Assembly (NCBI RefSeq): GCF_029952525.1
Contig: NZ_JASAOF010000001.1
Span: 558,001-622,000, forward strand
Source: Saccharopolyspora ipomoeae
GTDB lineage: Bacteria; Actinomycetota; Actinomycetes; Mycobacteriales; Pseudonocardiaceae
DNA: 64,000 nucleotides
Reading direction: 5' to 3'
Part shown: positions 27,403 to 35,462 of the stretch, piece by piece
Layout: each line of letters begins with the position of its first letter
Numbering within the stretch: position 1 is the first letter of the stretch
Notes under the pieces: generated by a model
What the model saw: the letters and a program-made list of their open reading frames with translations, nothing else
The model's database searches: none
Told to the model about the DNA's origin: nothing
Position numbers and translations under genes: made by a program

Positions 27403-27418
27403 AGTTTTCATGAAAACT
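27403..27418. repeat. AGTTTTCATGAAAACT palindrome
   Basis: An exact copy of the palindrome clustered at 23.2-23.5 kb, placed in the 58-bp gap between convergent stops of the LMF and VOC genes. A small GACCGACGGTCCCGGTCG hairpin precedes it (27373-27390). The position suits a bidirectional terminator. Confidence 0.75.
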
Positions 27419-27422
27419 GCGC

Positions 27423-27905
27423 TCACCCCTGAGCAGCGGCCTCCAGCTCGGAGATCTCGATCTTCCCCATCGCCATCATGGCCTTCATGACCCGGTCGGA
27501 GACCGCGGGATCGGAGGAGGTGATCAGCTCCAGCAGGCGGCGCGGCGTGACCTGCCAGGACAGGCCGTAGCGGTCCTTGAGCCAGCCGCACGGGCCGTGC
27601 TCGCCGCCCTCGCCGAGCCGCTCCCAGAGCCGGTCGACCTCCTCCTGCGACTCGCACATCACCTCCAGCGACACCGCCTCGGTGAAGTGGAACTGCGGGC
27701 CGCCGTTGATCGCGACGAACTGCTGCCCGTGCAGCTCGAACTGCACCACGAGCACCGTGCCCGGATCGCCCGGACCGGCCTCGCCGTGGTGCATGACGTG
27801 CACGATCCGCGAGTCCGGGAAGATCGAGCAGTAGTACTTCGCGGCCTCCTCGGCCTGGGTGTCGAACCACAGGTTCGGGGTGATCTTCTGCGTGAACTCG
27901 TACAT
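27423..27905 (-). CDS. VOC-family (PhnB/3-demethylubiquinone methyltransferase-like) protein
   Basis: A 160-residue vicinal-oxygen-chelate fold protein of the PhnB-like group: TQKITPNLWFDTQAEEAAKYYCSIFPDSRI, then FVAINGGPQFHFTEAVSLEVMC, then CGWLKDRYGLSWQVTPRRL. Members of this group are mostly of unknown function, often in detoxification or as cytosolic monomer-pair dimers. The ATG at 27905 has GGAGGGATGGACCC upstream. It is probably its own unit: 92 bp separate it from the stop of the tmsB gene upstream. Confidence 0.88.
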   Translation of the reverse strand: MYEFTQKITPNLWFDTQAEEAAKYYCSIFPDSRIVHVMHHGEAGPGDPGTVLVVQFELHGQQFVAINGGPQFHFTEAVSLEVMCESQEEVDRLWERLGEGGEHGPCGWLKDRYGLSWQVTPRRLLELITSSDPAVSDRVMKAMMAMGKIEISELEAAAQG

Positions 27906-27997
27906 GGGTCCATCCCTCCGTCCGTCGAGAACCAGGTTGAAGGGATAGACCCGCTCACGCAGCGGAACTCATCGCTCGCACCAGAAGGCCGGACGCA

Positions 27998-29230
27998 TCA
28001 GAAGGCCGGGCGCAGCGGCATCCGGGCGTCGACTCCGTCGAGCTTGACGCCCAGCACCTGGTGCAGCTGCACGTTGTTGCGCTCGAAGCCCAGCCGGCAG
28101 GCCGCCATGTACAGCCGCCACACGCGCGCCCGCGCGAGGCCGGCCTCGGCGACCGCCGCCTTCCAGTTGCGCTCCAGGTTGCGGCACCAGTCGCGCAGCG
28201 TCAGCGCGTAGTGCTCGCGCAGGTTCTCCTCGTGGCGCACCTCGAACCCGTGGTCGTTCATCGCCGACACCAGCGTGCCCACCGGCTCCAGCTCGCCGTC
28301 GGGGAACACGTAGCGCCCGATGAACTTGCCCGGCTTGGCCTTCTGGTGGCCGTGCGGGCGGGTGATGCAGTGGTTGAGCATCCGGCCTCCCGCCACCAGC
28401 TTGTCCTGCAGGAACGAGAAGTAGTGCGGCAACTGCTTGACCCCGATGTGCTCGGTGAGGCCGATGGAGCTCACCGCGTCGAACCCGCTCTCCCGCACGT
28501 CGCGGTAGTCCATGTGGCGCACCTCGGCGAGATCGGCCAGGCCGCGCTCGGCGATGGCCTTCTGCGCCCACTGCGCCTGCTGCCGCGACAGCGTCACGCC
28601 CAGCGCCCGCACCCCGTAGTGCTCGGCGGCGTGCATGACCATCCCGCCCCAGCCGCAGCCGACGTCGAGCAGCCGCTGGCCCTTCTTCAGGTCGAGCTTG
28701 CGGGCCACCAGGTCGTGCTTGGTGAACTGCGCCTGCTCCAGGGTCGCGTCCTGCTCGGGGTAGACCGCGCAGGTGTAGGCCATCGACGGGCCCAGCACGT
28801 ACTCGTAGAAGCGGTTGGACACGTCGTAGTGGTACGAGATCGACTGGCTGTCGCGGCGCTTGGAGTGCCGCCACCCGCGCGACGAGCGGTGTTCGACCTC
28901 GGGAACCCGCACGGGCCACCAGAACCGGTAGCCGGCGAGCTTGAAGGCCAGCTCCCTGCGCAGCTCCGGCGGGATGTCGTTGAGCGTCACCGTCGGGAAC
29001 GCCGCCAGCGCGGTGTACATGTCCCCGTGCACTTCGAGGGCCCCGCTGACGTAGGCGCGGGCGAGCCCGAGCTCGCCGGGAGCGGCGGCCAGGTGCGACA
29101 ACGCCAGCGGCGAGCGGACTTCCACGCACACATCGGCTCCGGCGGTGCCTGCCCGGCTGCCGTCGAAGGCGCGGATCTCGATCGACAGATCGTCGCCGAG
29201 AATCCGCTCGAACACCCCTGCCCATCCCAT
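27998..29230 (-). CDS. tmsB: Cyclopropane-fatty-acid-synthase-family methyltransferase, probable TmsB
   Basis: A 410-residue SAM-dependent lipid methyltransferase. Family motifs are YHYDVSNRFYEYVLG...MAYTCAVY (133-157) and the SAM loop LLDVGCGWGGM (187-197). Next to a DHCR24-like FAD oxidoreductase this is the arrangement known as tmsA-tmsB (also bfaA-bfaB). There TmsB adds a methylene group to C10 of oleoyl chains and TmsA reduces it, giving 10-methylstearic (tuberculostearic) acid in membrane phospholipids. The ATG at 29230 has AGGAG upstream. It begins 44 bp after tmsA. Without the partner it would be called a cyclopropane synthase. Confidence 0.87.
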   Translation of the reverse strand: MGWAGVFERILGDDLSIEIRAFDGSRAGTAGADVCVEVRSPLALSHLAAAPGELGLARAYVSGALEVHGDMYTALAAFPTVTLNDIPPELRRELAFKLAGYRFWWPVRVPEVEHRSSRGWRHSKRRDSQSISYHYDVSNRFYEYVLGPSMAYTCAVYPEQDATLEQAQFTKHDLVARKLDLKKGQRLLDVGCGWGGMVMHAAEHYGVRALGVTLSRQQAQWAQKAIAERGLADLAEVRHMDYRDVRESGFDAVSSIGLTEHIGVKQLPHYFSFLQDKLVAGGRMLNHCITRPHGHQKAKPGKFIGRYVFPDGELEPVGTLVSAMNDHGFEVRHEENLREHYALTLRDWCRNLERNWKAAVAEAGLARARVWRLYMAACRLGFERNNVQLHQVLGVKLDGVDARMPLRPAF

Positions 29231-29274
29231 CAGAGGGTCTCCTCTCCAGTTTGATGTGTCGTTTCCCCCGCGAG

Positions 29275-30654
29275 TCAGCGCTCGCGAACGCACTTCTCGT
29301 ACAGCCCCGGCAACCGGCCCTTCGGGTCGTAGGTGTCCTTCAGCCGCTGGTAGGCGGGGCGGTTGTACAGCCGCCAGAACTCGTCCTCCTCGAAGTAGGA
29401 GTTGGAGTACAGCGACTTGTGCCCGTCGAGCTCGGTGACCTTGCGCTCGATCGCGCGGTTGTGCCTGCCGGGCGCCTCCCCCGGTCGCAGCGGCACGGTC
29501 GCCCAGAACCCGACGTTGACGTAGAGCGTCTCGGCGTCCATCGGGTACAGCGGCCAGCCGCGGGTGTCGCTCAACCGCACCGGGCAGAGCCAGATCGGCG
29601 AGATGCCGATGTCCCGGTGGAAGAACTCCAGGAACTCCGGCAGCCGCTCGACCGGGATCTCCACGTCCTGGATCACCGGCTCGTTGAGGCCCTTGCCCTG
29701 CAGCACCGCGAGCCGGTCGGTCACCGAGTGCTTGCGGTCCCAGGCGACGATGCGGCGGTAGACGTCGGAGCGCTTGTACTGCGCGGGCCAGAACCGGCGG
29801 ACCAGCGGGTGCTGGACGCCGATGGCGCGCGAGCACCAGAACCAGTCGGTGTCCCAGCGCCACAGGTAGTCGCGGATGCTCAGGTAGTCGGTGCGCCGCT
29901 GCTGCAGCGAGCGGTAGTAGATCCGGGTCCCGGTGTAGTCGCTGGTGAACGGCGCCGAGTCCACGTAGGACCCCAGCGTGAGGTAGTGCTCGCTCGGCGT
30001 GAAGACCGTGCCGTCGACGAAATCGACCGGCTCGCCGTCGAATTCACCGTCCGCGCACACCCGGGCGATCGCCTCGGCGCACTCCTCGGCGGTGGCGAGC
30101 GGGACGTGCCGGAGCTTGACGAAGGGTTTGACCGACTCCAGCTCGATCTCCAACCGCAGCGCGTAGCCCAGCGTGCCGTAGGAGTTCGGGAAGCCGCGGA
30201 ACAGCTCGGCGTGCTCGTTGTCGCGGCGGGCCACCACCACCGACCCGTCGCCGGTGAGCACCTCCATCTCGCGCACCGACTCGTGCGGCAGGCCGTTGCG
30301 GTAGGAGGTCGACTCGATGCCGAGCCCGGCCACCGCGCCGCCCAGCGTGATGGTCTTGAGCTGCGGCACCACCTTCGGGATGTGCCCGGTCGGCAGCAGC
30401 GCGTCCACGATCTGCTCGTAGGTCGCCATGCCCTGGACCTGCGCGGTTCCGGCTTCGGCGTCGACGCCGAAGACCTTGGTGAACCGGCCGACGTCCAGCC
30501 CCGGCGTTTCGGACGGAGCGCGGAACCGGAAGAGGTTCGAGGTGGGTTTGGCGAGCCGGACCGGTGCTCCGGCCGGCAGTTGTGCGTACTGCGCGACCAG
30601 TTCGGCCACGTCGTCGGAATGCTCGCCGATCATCGGCGTTACCCGATCCGCCAT
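29275..30654 (-). CDS. tmsA: FAD-binding oxidoreductase, probable TmsA (10-methylene reductase)
   Basis: A 459-residue FAD-binding type 4 (DHCR24-like) oxidoreductase. The FAD-contact region is VQGMATYEQIVDALLPTGHIPKVVPQLKTITLGGAVAGLGIES, followed by GLPHESVREMEVLTGDG. The C-terminal part contains SYFEEDEFWRLYNRPAYQRLKDTYDPKGRLPGLYEKCV, typical of this subgroup. In 10-methyl fatty acid synthesis TmsA reduces the 10-methylene intermediate with NADPH. Co-directional and 44 bp ahead of the methyltransferase, it supports a two-gene pathway. The ATG at 30654 has GAGGC close by. No tmsC is seen. Confidence 0.86.
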   Translation of the reverse strand: MADRVTPMIGEHSDDVAELVAQYAQLPAGAPVRLAKPTSNLFRFRAPSETPGLDVGRFTKVFGVDAEAGTAQVQGMATYEQIVDALLPTGHIPKVVPQLKTITLGGAVAGLGIESTSYRNGLPHESVREMEVLTGDGSVVVARRDNEHAELFRGFPNSYGTLGYALRLEIELESVKPFVKLRHVPLATAEECAEAIARVCADGEFDGEPVDFVDGTVFTPSEHYLTLGSYVDSAPFTSDYTGTRIYYRSLQQRRTDYLSIRDYLWRWDTDWFWCSRAIGVQHPLVRRFWPAQYKRSDVYRRIVAWDRKHSVTDRLAVLQGKGLNEPVIQDVEIPVERLPEFLEFFHRDIGISPIWLCPVRLSDTRGWPLYPMDAETLYVNVGFWATVPLRPGEAPGRHNRAIERKVTELDGHKSLYSNSYFEEDEFWRLYNRPAYQRLKDTYDPKGRLPGLYEKCVRER

Positions 30655-31099
30655 GCCTCGACCGTAATGCCGGAACCGGAGTCAAGCACCCCCTTTAACC
30701 AGGCACCGGAACCCGCCCGCAAGCCGACGAACAGCCCAAAACCCGGTGGCATCGGGTGGTTCCGCGATCTTCGGTGATCGCAAAACCGCAGGTTGAGGCC
30801 ACGTCGGGAACGTGATCGCCGATGTTTGCGTGATACATGCAAGTTCAGCGATATTTCGATCACATTTGACGTGATCGGAGTAGTGGCCGCGGGCCGGAGA
30901 CCTGTTCTTCATGCGGCGAAGCCGCATTCTCCTCCACCACCCACGCAACCTGCACCGCCGCGGGTTCTGAGCGCCTTCGTGGGCGAGTACGCCGTGACGC
31001 TGCGTATTCACATACTCAAGGAGCGGCGCACGGAGTCCACGGAGGCGCTCAGGTTCCGCCACCCGCACCGCTGAGCAACGCAACCACTGGAAACAGCGT
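30655..31099. other. Intergenic region with structured repeat copy 2
   Basis: No gene is supported between the tmsA start and the adenylate cyclase stop. The left half (30655-30900) is less GC-rich than its surroundings and must hold the tmsA promoter. The right half is the structured repeat at 30913-31075. Confidence 0.75.
30913..31075. repeat. Structured intergenic repeat, copy 2
   Basis: It has the same architecture as 124-291: a GCGGC-GAA-GCCGC hairpin (30913-30925), a long stem pairing 30960-30982 with 31037-31059, an inner GTAT/ATAC hairpin near 31012-31023, and the shared flank CAGGTTCCGCCACCCGCACC (31050-31069). Compared with copy 1, the distal arm bases are replaced on both sides so that pairing survives. 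Like copy 1 it lies just past the stop of a minus-strand gene. Confidence 0.75.
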
Positions 31100-32065
31100 T
31101 TAGCGCCGCTGCAGTGCCCAGGCGCGCAGGCCGCGGAAGCTCTGCACCTTCGTCGGGCCCACCGAGATCAGCTTGTAGCTCTCGTGGCCGCGCAGCGCGC
31201 CCGCCAGCTCCCGGTCGATGAGCACCGAAGCCGGCCGGGCCACCGAGGTCAGGCGGCTGGCGATGTTCACCGTCGAGCCGTAGACGTCGCCGAAGCGCGC
31301 CAGCACCGGGCCGCGCGCCAGACCGATCCGCAGCGGCGGCAGCAGGTCGTTCTTGGCGATCTCCTCGTTGAGGGTCAGCGCGATCTCCGCGCCCTCCTCC
31401 GGGCTGTCGGCCACGAACAGCACCTCGTCCCCGACCGTCTTGATGATCCGGCCGCGGTTCTGCGCCACCACACCGCCCGCCAGCGACTCGAAACCGTCGA
31501 TCAGCCGCGTCAGCTCCAGCTCGGTGAAGTCGCGGATGAGCCGCGTGTAGCCGACCAGATCGGCGAAACCCACCACCTGGACGCGTTCGTCGATGCCCGG
31601 GTCGCGCTCGTCGAGCTCGCGGGACACGGTGGCGGCCAGGTGCCGCCGCCACACGTAGTCCTGCATCTTCTCCATGACGGGCACGATCGCGGCCGCCACC
31701 TCGGTGGTGGTGTCCACGTCGGCGCCGAAGGTGTCGCCCAGCAGCGACTTGAACAGTCCCGTCTGCCACTCGGCCAGCCGCGACATCGTCTGCGCCAGCG
31801 AGCGGGCCACCGCGGACTCGAGCTCGTCGGGGATCACGTCCGCCGACACCAGCGACACCAGCGCCCGCAGCGCCGCCACGTCGGCGTCGGTGAAGATCAC
31901 CGAATCGGACTCGACGTGGGCGAAGCCCATCGCCTGCCACAGCTGCTCGGCCCGCTCCAGCGGCACACCGGCGGCCTCGGCGACCTCGTCCTTGGTGTAG
32001 AGCGGCGGCGAACCGAGGAGGATCTCCTCGATCCGCCGGATGCGGTCATCGCGATGTTCGGACAA
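31100..32065 (-). CDS. Class III adenylate cyclase with N-terminal regulatory domain
   Basis: A 321-residue cytosolic cyclase making cAMP from ATP. The N-terminal half (1-155) contains a MerR-like helix-turn-helix segment (YTKDEVAEAAGVPLERAEQLWQAMGF) and a helical domain like the autoinhibitory pH-sensing part of mycobacterial Rv1264. The catalytic half has metal ligands D169 (FADLVGYT) and D213 (KTVGDE), adenine-selecting K209 and D260, and transition-state N267 and R271. All key residues are present, so activity is expected. The TTG at 32065 overlaps the usp stop by 20 bp and no ribosome site is clear, so the start is uncertain; translational coupling to usp is likely. Confidence 0.87.
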   Translation of the reverse strand: MSEHRDDRIRRIEEILLGSPPLYTKDEVAEAAGVPLERAEQLWQAMGFAHVESDSVIFTDADVAALRALVSLVSADVIPDELESAVARSLAQTMSRLAEWQTGLFKSLLGDTFGADVDTTTEVAAAIVPVMEKMQDYVWRRHLAATVSRELDERDPGIDERVQVVGFADLVGYTRLIRDFTELELTRLIDGFESLAGGVVAQNRGRIIKTVGDEVLFVADSPEEGAEIALTLNEEIAKNDLLPPLRIGLARGPVLARFGDVYGSTVNIASRLTSVARPASVLIDRELAGALRGHESYKLISVGPTKVQSFRGLRAWALQRR

Positions 32066-32498
32066 CGAGCACGTCGCAATCAGCTCGGCGGGACACTTCG
32101 GAGGGCACCGAGCCGAGGATCCGCCCCTTGAGGGTGTTGAGCCCGCGGCTGCCGACCACCAGCAGGTCGGCGCTGTGCTTGTCGGCGGCCTCCACCAGCA
32201 CCGAGACCGGCTCGCCGACCGACGCCACGGTCTCGACCTCGGTGGCACCGGCCGCGCGGGCGGTGTCCGAGGCGGTCTGCACCGTGTCCTGCGCCGGGGC
32301 CGAGCCCATGACCTGGAAGGCCTCGTCGCCGAGCTGGTCGGCGGCGCGCTCCAGCTCCTTCGGGTCGGTCGGGTAGTAGGCGCAGACGATCACCAGCCGC
32401 GCCGAGGCGGCAGCGGCGACCTCGGCGGCCCGGCTGACCGCGCGCAGCGAAGGCGCGGAGCCGTCCGTTCCCACGACGACGGTGCGGTAACTGGACAT
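32046..32498 (-). CDS. Universal stress protein (UspA family)
   Basis: A 150-residue single-domain UspA protein with the ATP-binding signature GSRGLNTLKGRILGSVPSEVSRRADCDVLVV (G-2x-G-9x-G-S pattern) and the N-terminal strand YRTVVVGTDGSAPS. Such proteins bind ATP or cAMP and respond to starvation or hypoxia; some mycobacterial relatives bind cAMP. That makes the 20-bp overlap with the adenylate cyclase gene notable. The ATG at 32498 follows GGGAGAG. Divergent from the permease gene. Confidence 0.92.
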   Translation of the reverse strand: MSSYRTVVVGTDGSAPSLRAVSRAAEVAAAASARLVIVCAYYPTDPKELERAADQLGDEAFQVMGSAPAQDTVQTASDTARAAGATEVETVASVGEPVSVLVEAADKHSADLLVVGSRGLNTLKGRILGSVPSEVSRRADCDVLVVRTSR

Positions 32499-32809
32499 CG
32501 CTCTCCCACTTCCTCAGGGACCGACATTTCGACGCTCCGGGTGAGAACACTAACGATCGCGCGCCGCTGCGGTCACGCCCCGTGCCCACCACCCCACCCC
32601 TCCCACCGAAAACGCCGGCGTTCGTCCCGTCGAAAACCCCGGTTTTCGCGCGACGAATGTCGCTGTTTGCGACAGGAGGGGTGGATCACCTGGGGAGTTG
32701 TGGGATGGGACAACGCGAGGCGGGAACTGTCGTTCGAGCGCACAGCGCGACACTCGACCTCGCGGCGTACGTTTCGCCGCGACCTGTGATTCGAACAATG
32801 GAGTCGACC
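32499..32809. other. Divergent intergenic region with palindromes
   Basis: No gene is supported. It contains two members of the CGAAAACCCCGGTTTTCG palindrome family (32607-32648) and then the 5' side of the permease gene. Promoters for usp and the permease must lie here but none is clear. Confidence 0.65.
32607..32648. repeat. Two CGAAAAC-type palindromes
   Basis: CGAAAACGCCGGCGTTCG (32607-32624) is an imperfect dyad. CGAAAACCCCGGTTTTCG (32631-32648) is an imperfect dyad whose outer seven bases pair exactly. The next 20 bases (GACGAATGTCGC...) continue a pattern also seen near 11.5 kb and 39.95 kb. Confidence 0.6.
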
Positions 32810-34240
32810 GTGTCAGCACCTGGCCTGCAACCCGGGCGGGGAGTCCTTCGCCGCAAACCCATCGAGACCATCTCATCCGACGGCGAGGAGACCGGCCTCA
32901 GCAAATCGCTGGGCCTGTGGCAGCTCACCGCCATCGGCGTCGGCGGCATCATCGGCGCCGGCATCTTCTCCCTGGCCGGTGCGGTGGCCAACGAGAAGGC
33001 CGGGCCCGCCGTGCTGATCTCGTTCCTCATCGCCGGCATCGCCAGCGCCGCCGCCGCGTTCTCCTACGCCGAGTTCGCGGGCATGATCCCGAAGGCCGGG
33101 TCGGCCTACACCTACGGCTACGCGGTGCTAGGCGAGATCGTCGGCTGGCTGATCGGCTGGGACCTGCTGCTGGAGTACACCGCGATCGTCGCGGTCGTGG
33201 CGATCAGCATCTCCGGCTACTTCAACGAGCTCCTCGGCTACCTCGGCATCGACCTGCCGACGTGGATGCTTGGCGCGCCGGGAACCGAGAGCGAGGACGG
33301 CGTCGCGCCCGGCAGCTACGTGGTGAACCTGTTCGCGATGGTGCTGTGCCTGTTCATCGCGTTCATGCTGAACCTGGGGATGAAGAGCGCCGCCCGGTTC
33401 GAGACCTTCCTGGTCTACCTCAAGGTCGGCGTGGTGCTGCTGGTCATCGGCGTCGGCGCGTTCTACATCAACACCGGCAACTACACGCCGTTCTTCCCGT
33501 TCGGCGCGGGCGGCGCGATCACCGGTGCCGCAACGGTGTTCTTCGCGGTCTTCGGCTACGACGCCATGAGCACCGCCGCCGAGGAGTCCAAGGAAGCGCA
33601 GAAGCACATGCCCAAGGCGATCCTGTATTCGCTGGGCATCTCGATGGTGCTCTACGTGCTGGCCTGCCTGGTGCTGACCGGCATGATCCCGTTCCAGCAG
33701 ATCAACGGCGACAGCGCGTTCGCCTCCGCCTTCGCCGACGTGGGCCTGCCGATGCTCGGCGCGATCATCGGCGTCGGCGCGATCCTGGGCATCCTCACCG
33801 TCATGTTCACGTTCATGCTCGGCGTGACGCGAGTGGGCTACTCGATGAGCCGCGACGGCCTGCTGCCCGCGTGGTTCGGCAAGACGCACCCGGTGCGCAA
33901 GGTGCCCACCCGGTTCACCTGGCTGATCGGCATCGCCTCGGCGGTCATCGCCGGCGTGCTGCCGATCGGCGAGGCGGCGGAGCTGACCAACATCGGCATC
34001 CTGCTGGCGTTCGTGATCGTGTGCGCCGCGGTGATCGTGCTCCGCTACAAGCGGCCCGACCTGCCGCGCGAGTTCAAGACGCCGGGCATGCCGGTGGTGC
34101 CGATCATCGGCATCGGGTTCTCGATCTGGCTCGTCACCTTCCTGGACCCGCTGACCTGGCTGCGGTTCGCCGGCTGGTTCGTCATCGGCCTGGTCATCTA
34201 CTTCGCCTACGGCTACCGGAAGTCGAAGCTGAACTCCTGA
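32810..34240 (+). CDS. Amino acid permease (APC superfamily, cationic amino acid transporter type)
   Basis: A 476-residue transporter with about twelve membrane helices. The first helix carries GVGGIIGAGIFSLAGAVANEKAGPA, the substrate-binding unwound segment of the APC fold, and FFAVFGYDAMSTAAEESKEAQKHMPKAI is the conserved helix 6 to loop region. It resembles bacterial CAT-like permeases such as YfnA; the substrate is probably an amino acid but cannot be specified. The GTG at 32810 is chosen because GGAG lies six to nine bases upstream; the ATG at 32798 has no ribosome site. It is followed by a perfect terminator. Confidence 0.9.
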   Translation: MSAPGLQPGRGVLRRKPIETISSDGEETGLSKSLGLWQLTAIGVGGIIGAGIFSLAGAVANEKAGPAVLISFLIAGIASAAAAFSYAEFAGMIPKAGSAYTYGYAVLGEIVGWLIGWDLLLEYTAIVAVVAISISGYFNELLGYLGIDLPTWMLGAPGTESEDGVAPGSYVVNLFAMVLCLFIAFMLNLGMKSAARFETFLVYLKVGVVLLVIGVGAFYINTGNYTPFFPFGAGGAITGAATVFFAVFGYDAMSTAAEESKEAQKHMPKAILYSLGISMVLYVLACLVLTGMIPFQQINGDSAFASAFADVGLPMLGAIIGVGAILGILTVMFTFMLGVTRVGYSMSRDGLLPAWFGKTHPVRKVPTRFTWLIGIASAVIAGVLPIGEAAELTNIGILLAFVIVCAAVIVLRYKRPDLPREFKTPGMPVVPIIGIGFSIWLVTFLDPLTWLRFAGWFVIGLVIYFAYGYRKSKLNS

Positions 34241-34248
34241 TCACCCGG

Positions 34249-34283
34249 CACCGGACCGGCGCGCGCGTTGCGCCGGTCCGGTG
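34249..34283 (+). terminator. Permease terminator
   Basis: A perfect 14-bp GC-rich stem pairs 34249-34262 (CACCGGACCGGCGC) with 34270-34283, eight bases after the permease stop. Confidence 0.85.
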
Positions 34284-34430
34284 TTGATCGGTTGAGTCGT
34301 GTCTCCTGCGTCTCAGCGTGCACTGGATCACAGCGTTATCCCGTGCCGTATGCCTAGGGTTTTCCCCGGCGTCACCGGTCTTTCCGGTGCTGCCGGGAGT
34401 AGGACCGGGCCTCGATGCTGAGGGGTGCTT

Positions 34431-35363
34431 GTGACGCGCGTTCGCGAACTGAGCCCGTACGTGGAGCTGAACCGCGCGCAATGGCGCGAACTGCGCGATG
34501 CGCTCCCCCTCCCGTTGAGCGAGGACGAGCTGGTCGCGCTGCGCGGCCTCGGCGAGCCGGTGGACCTCGACGAGGTCGCCGACGTCTACCTGCCGCTGTC
34601 GCGGCTGATCAGCCTGCAGGTCGCCGCCCGCCAGCGGCTGCACGAGAGCACCACCACGTTCCTCGGCGAGGAGGCCCACGGCACCAAGGTGCCCTTCGTC
34701 ATCGGGGTCGCAGGCAGCGTCGCGGTCGGCAAGTCCACCACCGCCCGCATCCTGCGCACCCTGCTCGCCCGCTGGCCCGACCACCCGAGCGTGGACCTGG
34801 TGACCACCGACGGGTTCCTGCACTCCAAGGCGGAGCTGGTGCGGCGCGGGCTGATGCACCGCAAGGGCTTCCCGGAGAGCTACGACCGGCGTGCGCTGCT
34901 GCGCTTCGTCACCGAGGTCAAGTCCGGGGCGCCCGAGGTCTCGGCCCCGGTGTACTCGCACGTCGCCTACGACATCGTGCCCGGTGAGCGGCAGGTGGTG
35001 CGCCAGCCCGACATCCTCATCGTCGAGGGACTCAACGTCCTGCAGCCCGGGCCGAGCCTCACCGTCTCGGACCTGTTCGACTTCTCGATCTACGTCGACG
35101 CCCGCACCGAGCACATCGCCCGCTGGTACACCGACCGGTTCCTGACGCTGCGCAGCACGGCCTTCGCCGACCCGGAGTCGCACTTCCACCACTTCGCCGA
35201 GCTCTCCGACGAGGAGGCCCGCGCCGAGGCCGACCACCTCTGGCGCACCATCAACGAGCCCAACCTCGTGGACAACATCCTGCCCACCCGCCCCCGCGCC
35301 ACCCTGGTCCTGCGCAAGGACATCGACCACTCCATCAACAGGGTCCGCCTCCGCAAGCTCTGA
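34431..35363 (+). CDS. coaA: Pantothenate kinase, type I
   Basis: A 310-residue CoaA, which phosphorylates pantothenate with ATP in the first and rate-limiting step of coenzyme A synthesis. The P-loop [14 protein letters not shown] lies at about 91-104. [39 protein letters not shown] and [10 protein letters not shown] are all standard. The GTG at 34431 is chosen with GAGGGG five bases upstream; a GTG at 34425 would add two residues. Length matches the family (about 312). It stands alone, convergent with the proline regulator. Confidence 0.96.
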   Translation: MTRVRELSPYVELNRAQWRELRDALPLPLSEDELVALRGLGEPVDLDEVADVYLPLSRLISLQVAARQRLHESTTTFLGEEAHGTKVPFVIGVAGSVAVGKSTTARILRTLLARWPDHPSVDLVTTDGFLHSKAELVRRGLMHRKGFPESYDRRALLRFVTEVKSGAPEVSAPVYSHVAYDIVPGERQVVRQPDILIVEGLNVLQPGPSLTVSDLFDFSIYVDARTEHIARWYTDRFLTLRSTAFADPESHFHHFAELSDEEARAEADHLWRTINEPNLVDNILPTRPRATLVLRKDIDHSINRVRLRKL

Positions 35364-35462
35364 CCCCTCCCGACCGGGGCCCGCGATTTTCACTGGGAAT
35401 CAGGTGTCCGACTTCCATTGAAACCGGGTGACCGCGTGCGCGCGGGAGACGACGCGGGCAGG

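Noticed and set aside
23227..27418. CRISPR-like array from the AGTTTTCATGAAAACT repeats
   Set aside because: Spacings are irregular, the repeats are palindromes of 16-22 bp, there are only a few units and no cas genes.
35390..35435. TTTTCACTGGGAATC / TTCCATTGAAA as another palindrome-family member after coaA
   Set aside because: The arms do not pair well and differ from the AGTTTTCATGAAAACT core at too many positions.
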